Assembly: GCA_010909165.1 (NCBI GenBank)
Contig: MU008181.1
Location: 186,001 to 250,000, forward strand
Direction: 5' to 3'
Source: Anthoceros angustus
Taxonomy: Eukaryota > Streptophyta > Anthocerotopsida > Anthocerotales > Anthocerotaceae
Length of the DNA: 64,000 nucleotides
The notes beneath the pieces are model-generated. The model made no database searches, was not told the origin of the DNA, and worked only from the letters and a program-made list of their open reading frames with translations. The position numbers and the translations under genes are program-made. The first letter of the stretch is position 1. The number at the start of each line of letters is the position of its first letter. Shown one piece after another: positions 35,457-45,364 of the stretch.

Positions 35457-36038
35457 ATATAATGCCTATATGCCATGGAGAATAACTATCTGCAATGGAA
35501 TCACAATGAGCTTGTAGTGTATAGCAATAAGGCCTACCTAGAACATGATGGCTGTTCACCATGGACTTGTACTGAGGGTGCCTTATATACGATGATTATG
35601 CCTAATAGATGCTAGCAATGTTTATTGTTGTAAGACTCTCCACATATCATCGTTACCCTCTTAGCTCGTTTCATCGTTTCATCGACTACATGGGCTGTTG
35701 TTGTAAGTCTCTCTGAAACCTCTCAGCCAATTTTATTGACCATTGTAAGGTCCTTCAAGGTCATATAATTAAGTAGAATTTAAATCAAAAAAAAAATCCT
35801 CTTCGGTTGGGGTGTTATCATGGCAAGCTTTAGAAATCAAGCAGGAGGGTCCCACCTTGTCTATATCATGAGCCATGCCTTCAATGTTTTACATGTTAAG
35901 AACATCGACCACGAGGCGCCACTCGCAACGTGCGCTACACCGAACAACTCTGTGCAATTAAGTTTTCGTGTAAACATTAAAATGTGTATATATACTTATA
36001 ATTGCTTGAATGTTTGATGGATCACTTCACTTGAATTT

Positions 36039-36213
36039 CTCCCAAAGTTCCTTCACTTTGTAACTCCCAAAGTTCCTTCACTTTGTAACTCCCAAAGTTC
36101 CTTCACTTTGTAACTCCCAAAGTTCCTTCACTTTGTTACTCCCAAAGTTCCTTCACTTTGTTACTCCCAAAGTTCCTTTACTTTGTTACTCTCAAAGTTC
36201 CTTCACTTTGTTA
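36039..36213. repeat. Seven-unit 25-bp tandem repeat
   Basis: Unit CTCCCAAAGTTCCTTCACTT plus TGTAA or TGTTA, seven times head to tail. Units 1-3 end GTAA and 4-7 end GTTA, so the array grew by block duplication. Units 6 and 7 each carry one further change. Confidence 0.95.
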
Positions 36214-36843
36214 CCTATGCTCACTATTAGTCTCCTCCACTCAAAAAGGAACATATGGTAAGATTCCATCCTGGATTCCCCGAGCATAAGAGGAGAGTAA
36301 AAGTTGGCCTTAGAGACATATCCCACAATTTCCACTTATTCATTGAGGGGAGCCTGTACGGTAAGACCACGACGCTACTGAAGCTGATTGTAAGTAGAAA
36401 TTGCGTGAACCCCATCGAGAGAGACAGATTGTGACGTTCCACTGATAGATTGGGAGCCCTGGCCTTCAGAGTCCTGCAAACAGTTGTCTTCTAACGGCAA
36501 ATTTATATGAACTCTATGCGTTAGGCTGTCCACCAGGAGACGCAGAGGAATGACGACCACTTTGCTGAGTGTAAAGCAAATGAGGCCTGGCGCGCATCCT
36601 GTAGTACGTCCTGAGCAATCAAGATATGGACGAGGTCGTGCACCAAGGGAATATGCTCTGTAGGTTGGTCGTACAGTCGGCCCCCCCTAATTGGGAACTC
36701 TATAAATGGGATTTGTCGCACGAGGTAAGCACTGAATTCCTATCAGCACTTCCTCGACCAACAACCAAGCAAACAAATCTGTCTGGTATATAGGTGCAAA
36801 CCAATAAACAACAGGGAGGAGTATTTTTAAAATTTTTAGAGTT

Positions 36844-37224
36844 TATAATATGCAAGGAATATGCCAAAGCATATTACTTGAGCTTATCCACTTAGCTATT
36901 GTATCCTAAGAATACACTATAATATGCAGGAATATGCCCAAGCATACACTATAATATGCAAGGAATATGCCCAAGCATATTACTTGAGCTTATCCACTTA
37001 GCTATTGTATCCTAAGAATACACTATAATATGCAGGAATATGCAAGGAATATGCCCAAGCATACACTATAATATACAAGGAATATGCCCACACTATAATA
37101 TGCAGGAATATGCCCAAGCATATTACTTGAGCTTATCCACTTAGCTATTGTATCCTAAGAATACACTATAATATGCAAGGAATATGCCAAAGCATATTAC
37201 TTGAGCTTATCCACTTAGCTATTG
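36844..37224. repeat. AATATGC-rich complex tandem array
   Basis: Several partial copies of a unit of about 75-110 bp built from ATATGCAAGGAATATGCCCA, AGCATATTACTTGAGC, TTATCCACTTAGCTATTG and TATCCTAAGAATACACTATA. Shorter insertions of the AATATGC module lie between full units. AT-rich sequence with TTAATTAA words follows to about 37400. Confidence 0.9.
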
Positions 37225-37399
37225 CTAACCATGTTTAATTAACACTAATCAATGCTTAATTAAGATAAACACATTGGATTAATTAACATTAATCATGTTT
37301 AATTAACATAAGCACTTTAGATTAATTAACACTAATTACTTACTTAAAGATATGTAATTATATTGATTAATGCTAATCAAACACTAAACCCAAGTGCAG

Positions 37400-38604
37400 A
37401 GATTAGAATCACACGGCATGACAGATTTCTCCAAATGGGATCTCCCATCCTACTCCCTTTAGTTTACAATATAATAAATGAGACTTTTCCCTAAATGATA
37501 ATTGGGACCTTTTGAAACATACATTCATGTTAGTTTCACCTCCCTGAATGGAATTTCTCATTTTCTACTAAAAAAAATTAAAAAAAGAAAGAAAAAAGAA
37601 TCGATTATTTCAGAGCACAATAGACTTTTAGGTGTGATTGAAGACTCTTAAGCTAAGCTTTTTCCTTTATGATAGGTATAGGTTTTTTGATGTTGCTTAG
37701 AGAAAGCGCTAGCTTTTAGACAACTATATAGAGAAGTGGTAAAAATTATTTTTAGTGAAACCTATCAATCAAAATTTAAAATTTTCTTTGTTTTTGAGTA
37801 TTTTTTAAATTTTTAGAGTTTATAATATTTTTATTATTTTCAAATAGAAAAAAATAATCGAGACACCTCCCTTAATGGGACCTCTAAAGGCACTCCGAAC
37901 CAGTCCCAATTAGGGGGGGTGGACTGTATGTTCAACCTCACAATTTGCGGCTTTTCTCAAGAAAGGACATAAGTCCTGAACGACCTTGGATTCACCTAAA
38001 TAAGGTAGCTTGGGAGCTGTTGAGACGCTGGACGATGAACAAGTATCACGGACAGCAACGACACTCTGTGGGCACGTAAGGGATGAAGGTACCGGAAGAT
38101 GCCCTGCCCACGACCGTATCGATACAAAAGAGGAACTGCAAGAAAGAATCCCTGATTCTTTGCGAGTCAAGACACATGCGTATGGCTGCAACTGACCTAG
38201 CAGCTCTAAATCAACCATCCGGCTCTCAACAAAATCAGCTCATTAAGGATGCTGGGAAGTGTCCAACCTGCAGAATTGAAGATACTGATTTAGGTGACGC
38301 TGCAGAGACAACTGTATGTGCAGCCAAGAACATGAGTCCTAACCCTCCAGCCGTCACACGGATAAGTTCCATTGTTATCTGTAGAAAGCAAATGATGTGA
38401 TGCATATCAGGTCCATCTGCATGCTTTTAGTCTTGCCAACCACAGAACTAATTAGACTCAAGCAGTACCATAGGAAAATGCTGCAGTCACAACCTCAGGT
38501 TCGACGACGATGGCCGGGCGGAATATTCAGTAGACCAAGCTAGCCTTGTGATGAGTCCACAACATTGCACCCAGGGAATACTGGCTAAAAGTCCTTTGTC
38601 GTTC
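37400..38604. other. Gene-poor stretch between repeats and the first PPR gene
   Basis: AT-rich to about 37860, then more balanced sequence 3' of the first PPR gene. Short open frames exist, but none shows a recognisable domain. Confidence 0.5.
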
Positions 38605-41600
38605 TCACAGTCGACCCTTACAACTGCAACAACCAGCTGCAAATCGATGCACTCGGTACCCATCCCTTACAACAATGTCTCTCTGTTCAACCCTTGACAT
38701 TATCTCAGTGGAGCTGTGGCAGTCGCTGCACATGCGTAGATTCTTCGTTACCACCAGAGGTGTCCCACTCGGAGTGTTCAAGAGACCAAAAGCCAGAGCC
38801 AGCTTCTCAGCATGCCCACAAAGTGCATCTTCTTTTTCCTTCTCAGAAAGTGGCTTCAGCACCAACTTTGTGTGTGGTACGTGGCCCCCTTCCTGCTTCA
38901 GACGTGCATTCACGCTCTCTACCTTGATTGCAATATCATCTCTGTTTTCTCCCACCACAAATGTGTGTACCTGCTTCTCCACCTCAATGCCTGCCACACC
39001 AGGTTTTTTGCAAGCTCCTGCTACCATTCTCTGTTTTTCGATCCTCTCTGCATCGGTCCACCTACCTGCATCTGCATAGGCATGGGCCATCAGCACATAC
39101 GCAGATGCATTCTGAGGCTCCAGTCTAATCAGACTCTCAAAACACCACGTCGCCCTCAATATATCCCCATGACTTCTGCAGGAATTCAGCAAAGACGTCA
39201 ACCCCACAACATTACTTTGGCTCTCACATGATAATAACATGTTCTCTGCTTCATCCAAGTGGCCTGCACGCCCAAGAAGATCAATCATGCAATTGTAATG
39301 CTCAATACTGGGTTTGATGCCACGTTGTTCCACCATGGAATCAAAATGCTTGCGACCCTCATTCACCAGTCCCGAGTGACTGCATGCTGCTAAAAGGCAA
39401 GTAAAAGTAGTATCATTGGGCTGAATACCTGCGATCAACATCTCCTCAAAACAAGCTAAAGCATGGTGACCTTCATCACAAGAACCACACCCCGCGATCA
39501 GGGCATTCCATGTCACCACATCCTTTGACACCAAGCTGTCAAAAACCCGGCGTGCGTCTTCCAGTTCGCCACATTTTGCATACATGTCCAACAGGCAGTT
39601 GCCCACAACTATGTTATCTAACTGTCCTCTTTCCACAATCTGTGCGTGCAGCCGCCTGCCCTTCTGTAAGGAACCTGAGCTTGCACAGGCCTTCAGAAGG
39701 CAAGCAAAAGTAAAATCGTTCCCCACAATCTGGCCCTCCTGCTCCATTTGCTCACTCAGAACAAGCGCCTCTTGGCCCAAACCTTGCTGTGCATATCCAG
39801 AAATCATGGAATTCCATGTCACCACATCCTTTGTGACCAAGCTATCAAAGACCCAGCGTGCCTCTTCCAGTTCGCCACACTTTGCATACATGTCCACGAG
39901 GCAATTGCCTACAAGTATGTTATCTAGCTGTCCACTTTCCACAATCTGTAAGTGCAGCTGCCTGCCCATCTGTAATGCACCAGCGCTTGCACACGCCTTC
40001 AGAAGGCAAGCAAAAGTAACATGGTTACCCACAATAAAGCCTTCCTGCTCCATTTGTCCATACAGGAAAAGCGCCTCTTGGCCAAGTCCATGATTTGCAT
40101 ACCCGGCAATCAGGGCGGTCCACGTCACTACATCCCTTGTCCTCAAGTTGTCAAAAACCTGGCGTGCATCTTCCATTTGGCCACATTTTACGTACATATC
40201 CACAAGGCAGTTTCCCACAAGTATGTTATCTTGCTGTCCTCTTTCAACAATGTGAGAGTGGAGCTGCCTCCCCTTCTGTATGGCACCAGCACTTGCAATG
40301 GCCTTCAGAAGGCAAGCAAACGTAACATGGTTACCTACAACCAGGCCCTCCTGCTCCATCTGGTCATACAGAAGAAGCGCCTGCTGGGCCAGCCCTTGCT
40401 GTGCATAACCAGCAATCAGGGTATTCCATGTCACCACATCCTTTGTGGTCAAGCTGTCAAAAACCTGGCGTGCAGCTTCTAGTTCGCCACATTTTGCATA
40501 CATGTCCACCAAGGAGTTGCCCACAATAATATTATCCAGCTGCCCTCTCTCCACAATGTGTAAATGCAGTTGCCTCCCCTTCTGTAAGGCACCAGCACTT
40601 GCACAGGCCTTCAGAAGGCAAGCAAAAGTAACATCGCTCTCAACAATAAGGCCCTCTTCCAGCATTTGCCCGTACAGAACAAGTGCCTCTTGGCCGAGAC
40701 CTTGCTGTGCATACCCAGCAAGCAGGGCATTCCAAGTCACCACGTCCTTCGTGGCCAAGTTGTCAAAAACCCGGCGTGCATCTTCCACTTCACCACACTT
40801 TGCATACATGTCCACCAGGCAGTTGCCCACAAGCATGTTATCTAGCAGTCCTCTTGCCACAACCTGTGAGTGCAACTGCCTGCCTTTCTGTAACGCACCA
40901 GTGCTTGCACAGGCCTTCAAGAGGCAAGCATAAGTGACATGGTTACCTACAATGAAGCCCTCCCGTTCCATTTGGTCATACAGAACAAGCGCCTCTTGGC
41001 CAAGCCCATGATTTGCATACCCAGCAATCAGGGACGTCCATGTCACCACGTCCTTTGTGGGCAAGCTGTCAAAAACCCTGCGTGCACCTTCAAGTTCGCC
41101 ACATTTTGCATACATGTCCACCAGGCAGTTGCCAACAAACAAGTTCAGAGAAACGCCACTGTGCAACACATCGTAGTGCACTTCTCTGCCAGATTCCAAG
41201 TCCGCAGCAAAGGCACAAGCTTGAAGGGCTGCTACATACACGTGAGCATCCGCCTTCACACCCGAGCGACGCATCTCATGGTACAGTTCTATGGCGTCCT
41301 TAGGTTTCCCATGTTTAGCATGGGCAGAGATTATGGAACACCACAAGAAGGCATTTGGTTTCCCCACTCTGGTGAACACATCCATCGCCTCCTCTAGTCT
41401 CCCTCCACATGCATACATGCGCAAGATATTGTTCCCCAAGTACGTACTTGACTCGTACCCGAGTTTAACAGCGAGATGATGAACTCGACGCCCCGCAACC
41501 AAATCTTTCTTAGATGCACACAGCTTTAGCACAGTATACAAGAGAGACTCCGAAACAGAACAATTTGTGTGCGCCAGACATTCCAGGGCTCCCACGGCCT

Positions 41601-42126
41601 CTGTAAGCTTCCCCTGCTGACATAACGTGCTCACGGTTACAGCTGTTACCACGCCCATTTCCGATCCTGCACGCCTGCTATCATCCGGTGAGCTGGACTT
41701 GGAAGGAGAGGCACCATGACCCATCTGCATATCCAAAGAAACGAGCTGGTTATCCACCCAAGCTGGCTTAAACATGTTGTCTAACCAGAGGACCTCGCGG
41801 GACCCCTTACGCCGGAAGTCAGGCGAACGAGAGCTCTTCTTACCTCGCCTGTTATCCCACCACATGGCAGGGTCCAGAAAGAATTGTCGCCACAAGAGCT
41901 CCTGCTCCTGCTCCTGGCCCTGGCCCTGGCGACCACCATCGCTGGAAAATCCTTCCCCAGCCATCCAATTGCTCGGAAGTGCTGCGTTCCTGACACTGCT
42001 GCACCTGGACGCCTGGTTGTTTACCAGGGGCTGACTCCCTAAGTTGCGCTGAGCTCCTCGTACAATCCCTGGACAACCACCATTCTGTGGAGGCCACAAT
42101 GGATCGGGTTGCCATACAGTGGCCAT
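38605..42126 (-). CDS. PPR protein 1: PLS-class with E1/E2 and KP/GRP-type DYW domain
   Basis: An uninterrupted 1173-residue frame, stop TGA at 38605-38607. The ATG at 42126 is supported by two paralogs that start alike (MATVWQPDPL, METICQPDPL, MATAWKPDPL). Order: a Ser/Arg-rich N-terminus, probably organelle-targeting; a paralog-shared segment (WRQFFLDPAMWWDNRRG, FKPAWVDNQLVSLDMQMG); seven P-L-S triads of about 101 residues, with S motifs like [18 protein letters not shown]1 (CMIDLLGRAGHLDEAENML); E2 (AYVLMAHAYADAGRW); and a DYW-family deaminase domain (residues 1040-1173). That domain has HAE (codons 38806-38814), CSDCH and CCSC zinc positions, a KKPGVAGIEV box where canonical proteins have the PG box, and a KGRL end instead of DYW. 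Such proteins bind one organelle transcript and edit one site. Confidence 0.93.
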   Translation of the reverse strand: MATVWQPDPLWPPQNGGCPGIVRGAQRNLGSQPLVNNQASRCSSVRNAALPSNWMAGEGFSSDGGRQGQGQEQEQELLWRQFFLDPAMWWDNRRGKKSSRSPDFRRKGSREVLWLDNMFKPAWVDNQLVSLDMQMGHGASPSKSSSPDDSRRAGSEMGVVTAVTVSTLCQQGKLTEAVGALECLAHTNCSVSESLLYTVLKLCASKKDLVAGRRVHHLAVKLGYESSTYLGNNILRMYACGGRLEEAMDVFTRVGKPNAFLWCSIISAHAKHGKPKDAIELYHEMRRSGVKADAHVYVAALQACAFAADLESGREVHYDVLHSGVSLNLFVGNCLVDMYAKCGELEGARRVFDSLPTKDVVTWTSLIAGYANHGLGQEALVLYDQMEREGFIVGNHVTYACLLKACASTGALQKGRQLHSQVVARGLLDNMLVGNCLVDMYAKCGEVEDARRVFDNLATKDVVTWNALLAGYAQQGLGQEALVLYGQMLEEGLIVESDVTFACLLKACASAGALQKGRQLHLHIVERGQLDNIIVGNSLVDMYAKCGELEAARQVFDSLTTKDVVTWNTLIAGYAQQGLAQQALLLYDQMEQEGLVVGNHVTFACLLKAIASAGAIQKGRQLHSHIVERGQQDNILVGNCLVDMYVKCGQMEDARQVFDNLRTRDVVTWTALIAGYANHGLGQEALFLYGQMEQEGFIVGNHVTFACLLKACASAGALQMGRQLHLQIVESGQLDNILVGNCLVDMYAKCGELEEARWVFDSLVTKDVVTWNSMISGYAQQGLGQEALVLSEQMEQEGQIVGNDFTFACLLKACASSGSLQKGRRLHAQIVERGQLDNIVVGNCLLDMYAKCGELEDARRVFDSLVSKDVVTWNALIAGCGSCDEGHHALACFEEMLIAGIQPNDTTFTCLLAACSHSGLVNEGRKHFDSMVEQRGIKPSIEHYNCMIDLLGRAGHLDEAENMLLSCESQSNVVGLTSLLNSCRSHGDILRATWCFESLIRLEPQNASAYVLMAHAYADAGRWTDAERIEKQRMVAGACKKPGVAGIEVEKQVHTFVVGENRDDIAIKVESVNARLKQEGGHVPHTKLVLKPLSEKEKEDALCGHAEKLALAFGLLNTPSGTPLVVTKNLRMCSDCHSSTEIMSRVEQRDIVVRDGYRVHRFAAGCCSCKGRL

Positions 42127-42763
42127 CTTCCAGACGCCGCTCTCGGAAGATTGAGATCATGCAACATACAACACAATTCGCAGGCCGTGGCCGGATGCTG
42201 AAGTACCGGGCATGACCAGACCACCCTTAGCAAGCACAGGATTTACCGATGGCCAAGACACCAAAACGAAATCATATGCTCCATTGGAGCAACAAGGTGA
42301 TGACGACAGAAGGACTTCCAGGGGATCGGGATGCTTGTAATCTTTGTCCTGAGGGCATAAACCATGAAACGCGTGTGAGCACAGTTCGCTGTTTAGGGGT
42401 GGACTGAACGTCGGTACCTCCATTCGACTGTGTTGGCTGATAATCAAACACACTTGCACAAGTATCTGGAACATTTACTTGTCTGTTTGGCGGTGCTTGT
42501 TCTTGATCAGGTTTTTCCATATAGGATGGAATCCATCGTCGGTGTGATGGTCCCTAGGACACCCCAAATGGATCGCGCGAGCGACACAAATGATAGGTCA
42601 GGTCTGGATGTGTACCTCGAACTTGCTCTGACATGGACTTATTTGAAGCGTCTTGTTGGACGACCGTGACACAAAAGGGGAGAGGAGGGCCTGTCCGTCA
42701 CATGATCGAGCGTGGTGAGTCTAACACACCCGCTGAGAACTGGCTACTAGTCCATTTTCGTTC
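42127..42763. other. Spacer between PPR genes 1 and 2
   Basis: Upstream region of PPR 1 and downstream region of PPR 2. No gene recognised. Confidence 0.5.
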
Positions 42764-45364
42764 TCACGGTCGACCCTTACAACTGCAACAACCAGCCGCG
42801 AATCGATGTACACGGTACCCATCCCTTACAACAATGTCTCTCTTTTCAACCCTTGACATTATCTCGGTGGAGCTGTGGCAGTCGCTGCACATGCGTAGAT
42901 TCTTGGTTACCACCAAAGGTGTGCCACTCGGGGTGTTCAGGAGACCAAAAGCCAGAGCCAGCTTCTCGGCATGCCCACAGAGTGCGTCTTCCTTTTCCTT
43001 CTCAGACACTGGCTTCAGCACCAACTTTGTGTGAGGTACGTGGCCCCCTTCCTGCTTCAGACGTGCATTCATGCTCTCGACCTTAGGCGCAATGTCAGAT
43101 CTATTTTCTCCCACCAGAAATGTATGCACCTGATTATTCACCTCAATGCCCGCCTCTGCAGGTTTTTTGTTAGCTCCAGCTACCATTCTCTGTGTTTCAA
43201 TCCTCTCTGCATCAGTCCACATACCGGCATCTGCATAGGCATGGGCCATCAGGACATATGCGGATGCACCATTAGGCTCCAGTTTAACCAGAGTTTCAAA
43301 ACACTGGGCCGCCCTCACTATGTCTCCATGATTTTTGCAGGCATTCAGCAACGACGTCAAACCCACGACATTGTTGCGGCTCTCGCATGATAATAGCATG
43401 TTCTCTGCCTCATCTAAATGGCCTGCACGGCCAAGCAGATCAATCATGCTATTGTAATGGTCAATCGTAGGTTTGATGCCATGCTGTTCAACCATGGCAT
43501 CAAAGTGCTTGCGACCCTCATTCACCAATCCCGCATGACTGCAAGCTACTAAAAGGCAAGTAAATGTGATATCATTAGGCTGAATACCTCCCACCAACAT
43601 CTCCTGAAAACAAGCTAGCGCACTGTGACCTTCATCAGCGGCACCATACCCAGCTATCAGGGCATTCCATGTCACCACGTCCTTTGTGGTCAGGCTGTCA
43701 AAAACACAGCGTGCATCTTCCAGTTCGCCACATTTTGCATACATGTCCACAAGGCAGTTGCCGATAATTACGTTATGCAGATGTCCTCTTTCTACAATCT
43801 GCGAGTGCAGCTGCCTGCCCTTTTGTAAGGCACCGGCACTTGCACAGGCCTTCAGAAGGCAAGCAAAAGTAACATCGTTTCCCACAATCTGGCCCTCCTG
43901 CTCCATTTGTTCATACAGAGCAAGCGCCTCTTGGCCCGAACCTTGCTGTGCATACCCCGCAATGAGGGAATTCCATGTCACCACATCCTTTGTGGTCAAG
44001 CAATCAAAGACCCGGCGTGCATCTTCCAGTTCACCACACTTTGCATACATGTCCACTAGGCAATTGCCTATAAATATATTATCTACCTGTCCCCTTTCCA
44101 CAATCTGTGAGTGCAGCTGCCTGCCCTTCGTTAAGGCACCAGCGCTTGCACAGGCGTTCAGAAGGCAAGCGAAAGTAACATGGTTACCCACAATAAAGCC
44201 CTCCTGCTCCATTTCTTCATACAGAACAAGCGCCTCTTGGCCAAACCCATGATTTGCATACCCAGCAATCAGGGACGTCCATGTCACCACATCCTTTGTG
44301 GCCAAGCTGTCAAAAACCCTGCGTGCATCTTTCAGTTCGCCACATTTTGCATACATGTCCACCAGGCAGTTGCCAACAAACAAGTTAGGAGGAACGCCAT
44401 TGTGCACCACATCGTAGTGCACTTTTCTGCCAGATTCCAAGTCCGCAGCAAAAGCACAGGCTTGAAGGGCTGCCACAAACACGTGAGCATCCGCCCTCAC
44501 ACCTGAACGACGCATCTCATGGTACAGTTGTATGGCCTCCTTAGGTTTCCCATGTTTAGCATGGGCGGAGATTATGGAACACCAGATGAAGGCATTCGGC
44601 TTCCCCACTCTGGTGAACACATCCATCGCCTCATCTAGCCTCCCTCCACCCGCATACATGCGCAAGATATTGTTCCCCAAGTATGCATCAGACTCGTGCC
44701 CAAGTTTAACAGTGAGATGATGCACTCGTCGCCCCGCAACCAGATCCTTCTTAGCTGCACATAGCTTCAACACAGTATACAAGAGAGACTGAGAAACATG
44801 ACAGTTCGTGTGCGCGAGAGATTCCAGCGCTCCCACGGCCTCAGAAAGCTTCCCCTGTTGACACAACGTGCTCACGGTTACAGGCGTTACCACCCCCACT
44901 TCCGTCCCTGCAAGCCTGCCATAATCCGGAGAGCTGGACTTTGAAGGAGAGGCAGTATCACTCATCTGCATATCCAAAGAAACGAGCTGATCATCCACCC
45001 AAGCTGGCTTGAAGATGCTGTTTAACCAGAGGACCTGGCGGGACCCCTTACGCCGGAAGTGAGGTGAACATGAGCTCTCCTCACCTCGCCTGTTATCCCA
45101 CCACATGGCAGGGTCCAGAAAAAATTGTCGCCACAATAGCTCCTGCTCCAGGGCCTGGGCCTGGGGTCTAGAATCCCTGGACAATCGGTCCGCAGCCATC
45201 CCTTTGCTTGGGAGTGCTGCGTTCCGTACACTGCTGCACCTGGACGCTTGGTTGCTTCCCAGCGGTTGACAATCTAAGGCGAGGTGAGCGGGAGCTCGTC
45301 CTAGCATCCCTGTACACCGAATTTGTTGGATACACAACGGATCTGGTTGGCATATAGTTTCCAT
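42764..45364 (-). CDS. PPR protein 2: PLS-class with E1/E2 and KP/GRP-type DYW domain
   Basis: An uninterrupted 866-residue frame, stop TGA at 42764-42766, and a close paralog of PPR 1. It has the same N-terminal segment (WRQFFLDPAMWWDNRRG, FKPAWVDDQLVSLDMQM) but only four P-L-S triads, so it is shorter by about three triads. The C-terminal domain (42764-43168) has the KKPAEAGIEV box, which is an exact KPAxA, plus HAE at 42965-42973, CSDCH, HRFAAGCCSC and a KGRP end. By family knowledge it is an organelle RNA-editing factor, and the KPAxA/GRP combination is the hallmark I associate with the DYW:KP clade linked to U-to-C editing. The reaction direction is inferred, not shown. Confidence 0.93.
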   Translation of the reverse strand: METICQPDPLCIQQIRCTGMLGRAPAHLALDCQPLGSNQASRCSSVRNAALPSKGMAADRLSRDSRPQAQALEQELLWRQFFLDPAMWWDNRRGEESSCSPHFRRKGSRQVLWLNSIFKPAWVDDQLVSLDMQMSDTASPSKSSSPDYGRLAGTEVGVVTPVTVSTLCQQGKLSEAVGALESLAHTNCHVSQSLLYTVLKLCAAKKDLVAGRRVHHLTVKLGHESDAYLGNNILRMYAGGGRLDEAMDVFTRVGKPNAFIWCSIISAHAKHGKPKEAIQLYHEMRRSGVRADAHVFVAALQACAFAADLESGRKVHYDVVHNGVPPNLFVGNCLVDMYAKCGELKDARRVFDSLATKDVVTWTSLIAGYANHGFGQEALVLYEEMEQEGFIVGNHVTFACLLNACASAGALTKGRQLHSQIVERGQVDNIFIGNCLVDMYAKCGELEDARRVFDCLTTKDVVTWNSLIAGYAQQGSGQEALALYEQMEQEGQIVGNDVTFACLLKACASAGALQKGRQLHSQIVERGHLHNVIIGNCLVDMYAKCGELEDARCVFDSLTTKDVVTWNALIAGYGAADEGHSALACFQEMLVGGIQPNDITFTCLLVACSHAGLVNEGRKHFDAMVEQHGIKPTIDHYNSMIDLLGRAGHLDEAENMLLSCESRNNVVGLTSLLNACKNHGDIVRAAQCFETLVKLEPNGASAYVLMAHAYADAGMWTDAERIETQRMVAGANKKPAEAGIEVNNQVHTFLVGENRSDIAPKVESMNARLKQEGGHVPHTKLVLKPVSEKEKEDALCGHAEKLALAFGLLNTPSGTPLVVTKNLRMCSDCHSSTEIMSRVEKRDIVVRDGYRVHRFAAGCCSCKGRP

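Noticed and set aside
36039-36213. CRISPR-like array
   Set aside because: Units are directly adjacent with no unique spacers, in a plant nuclear context.
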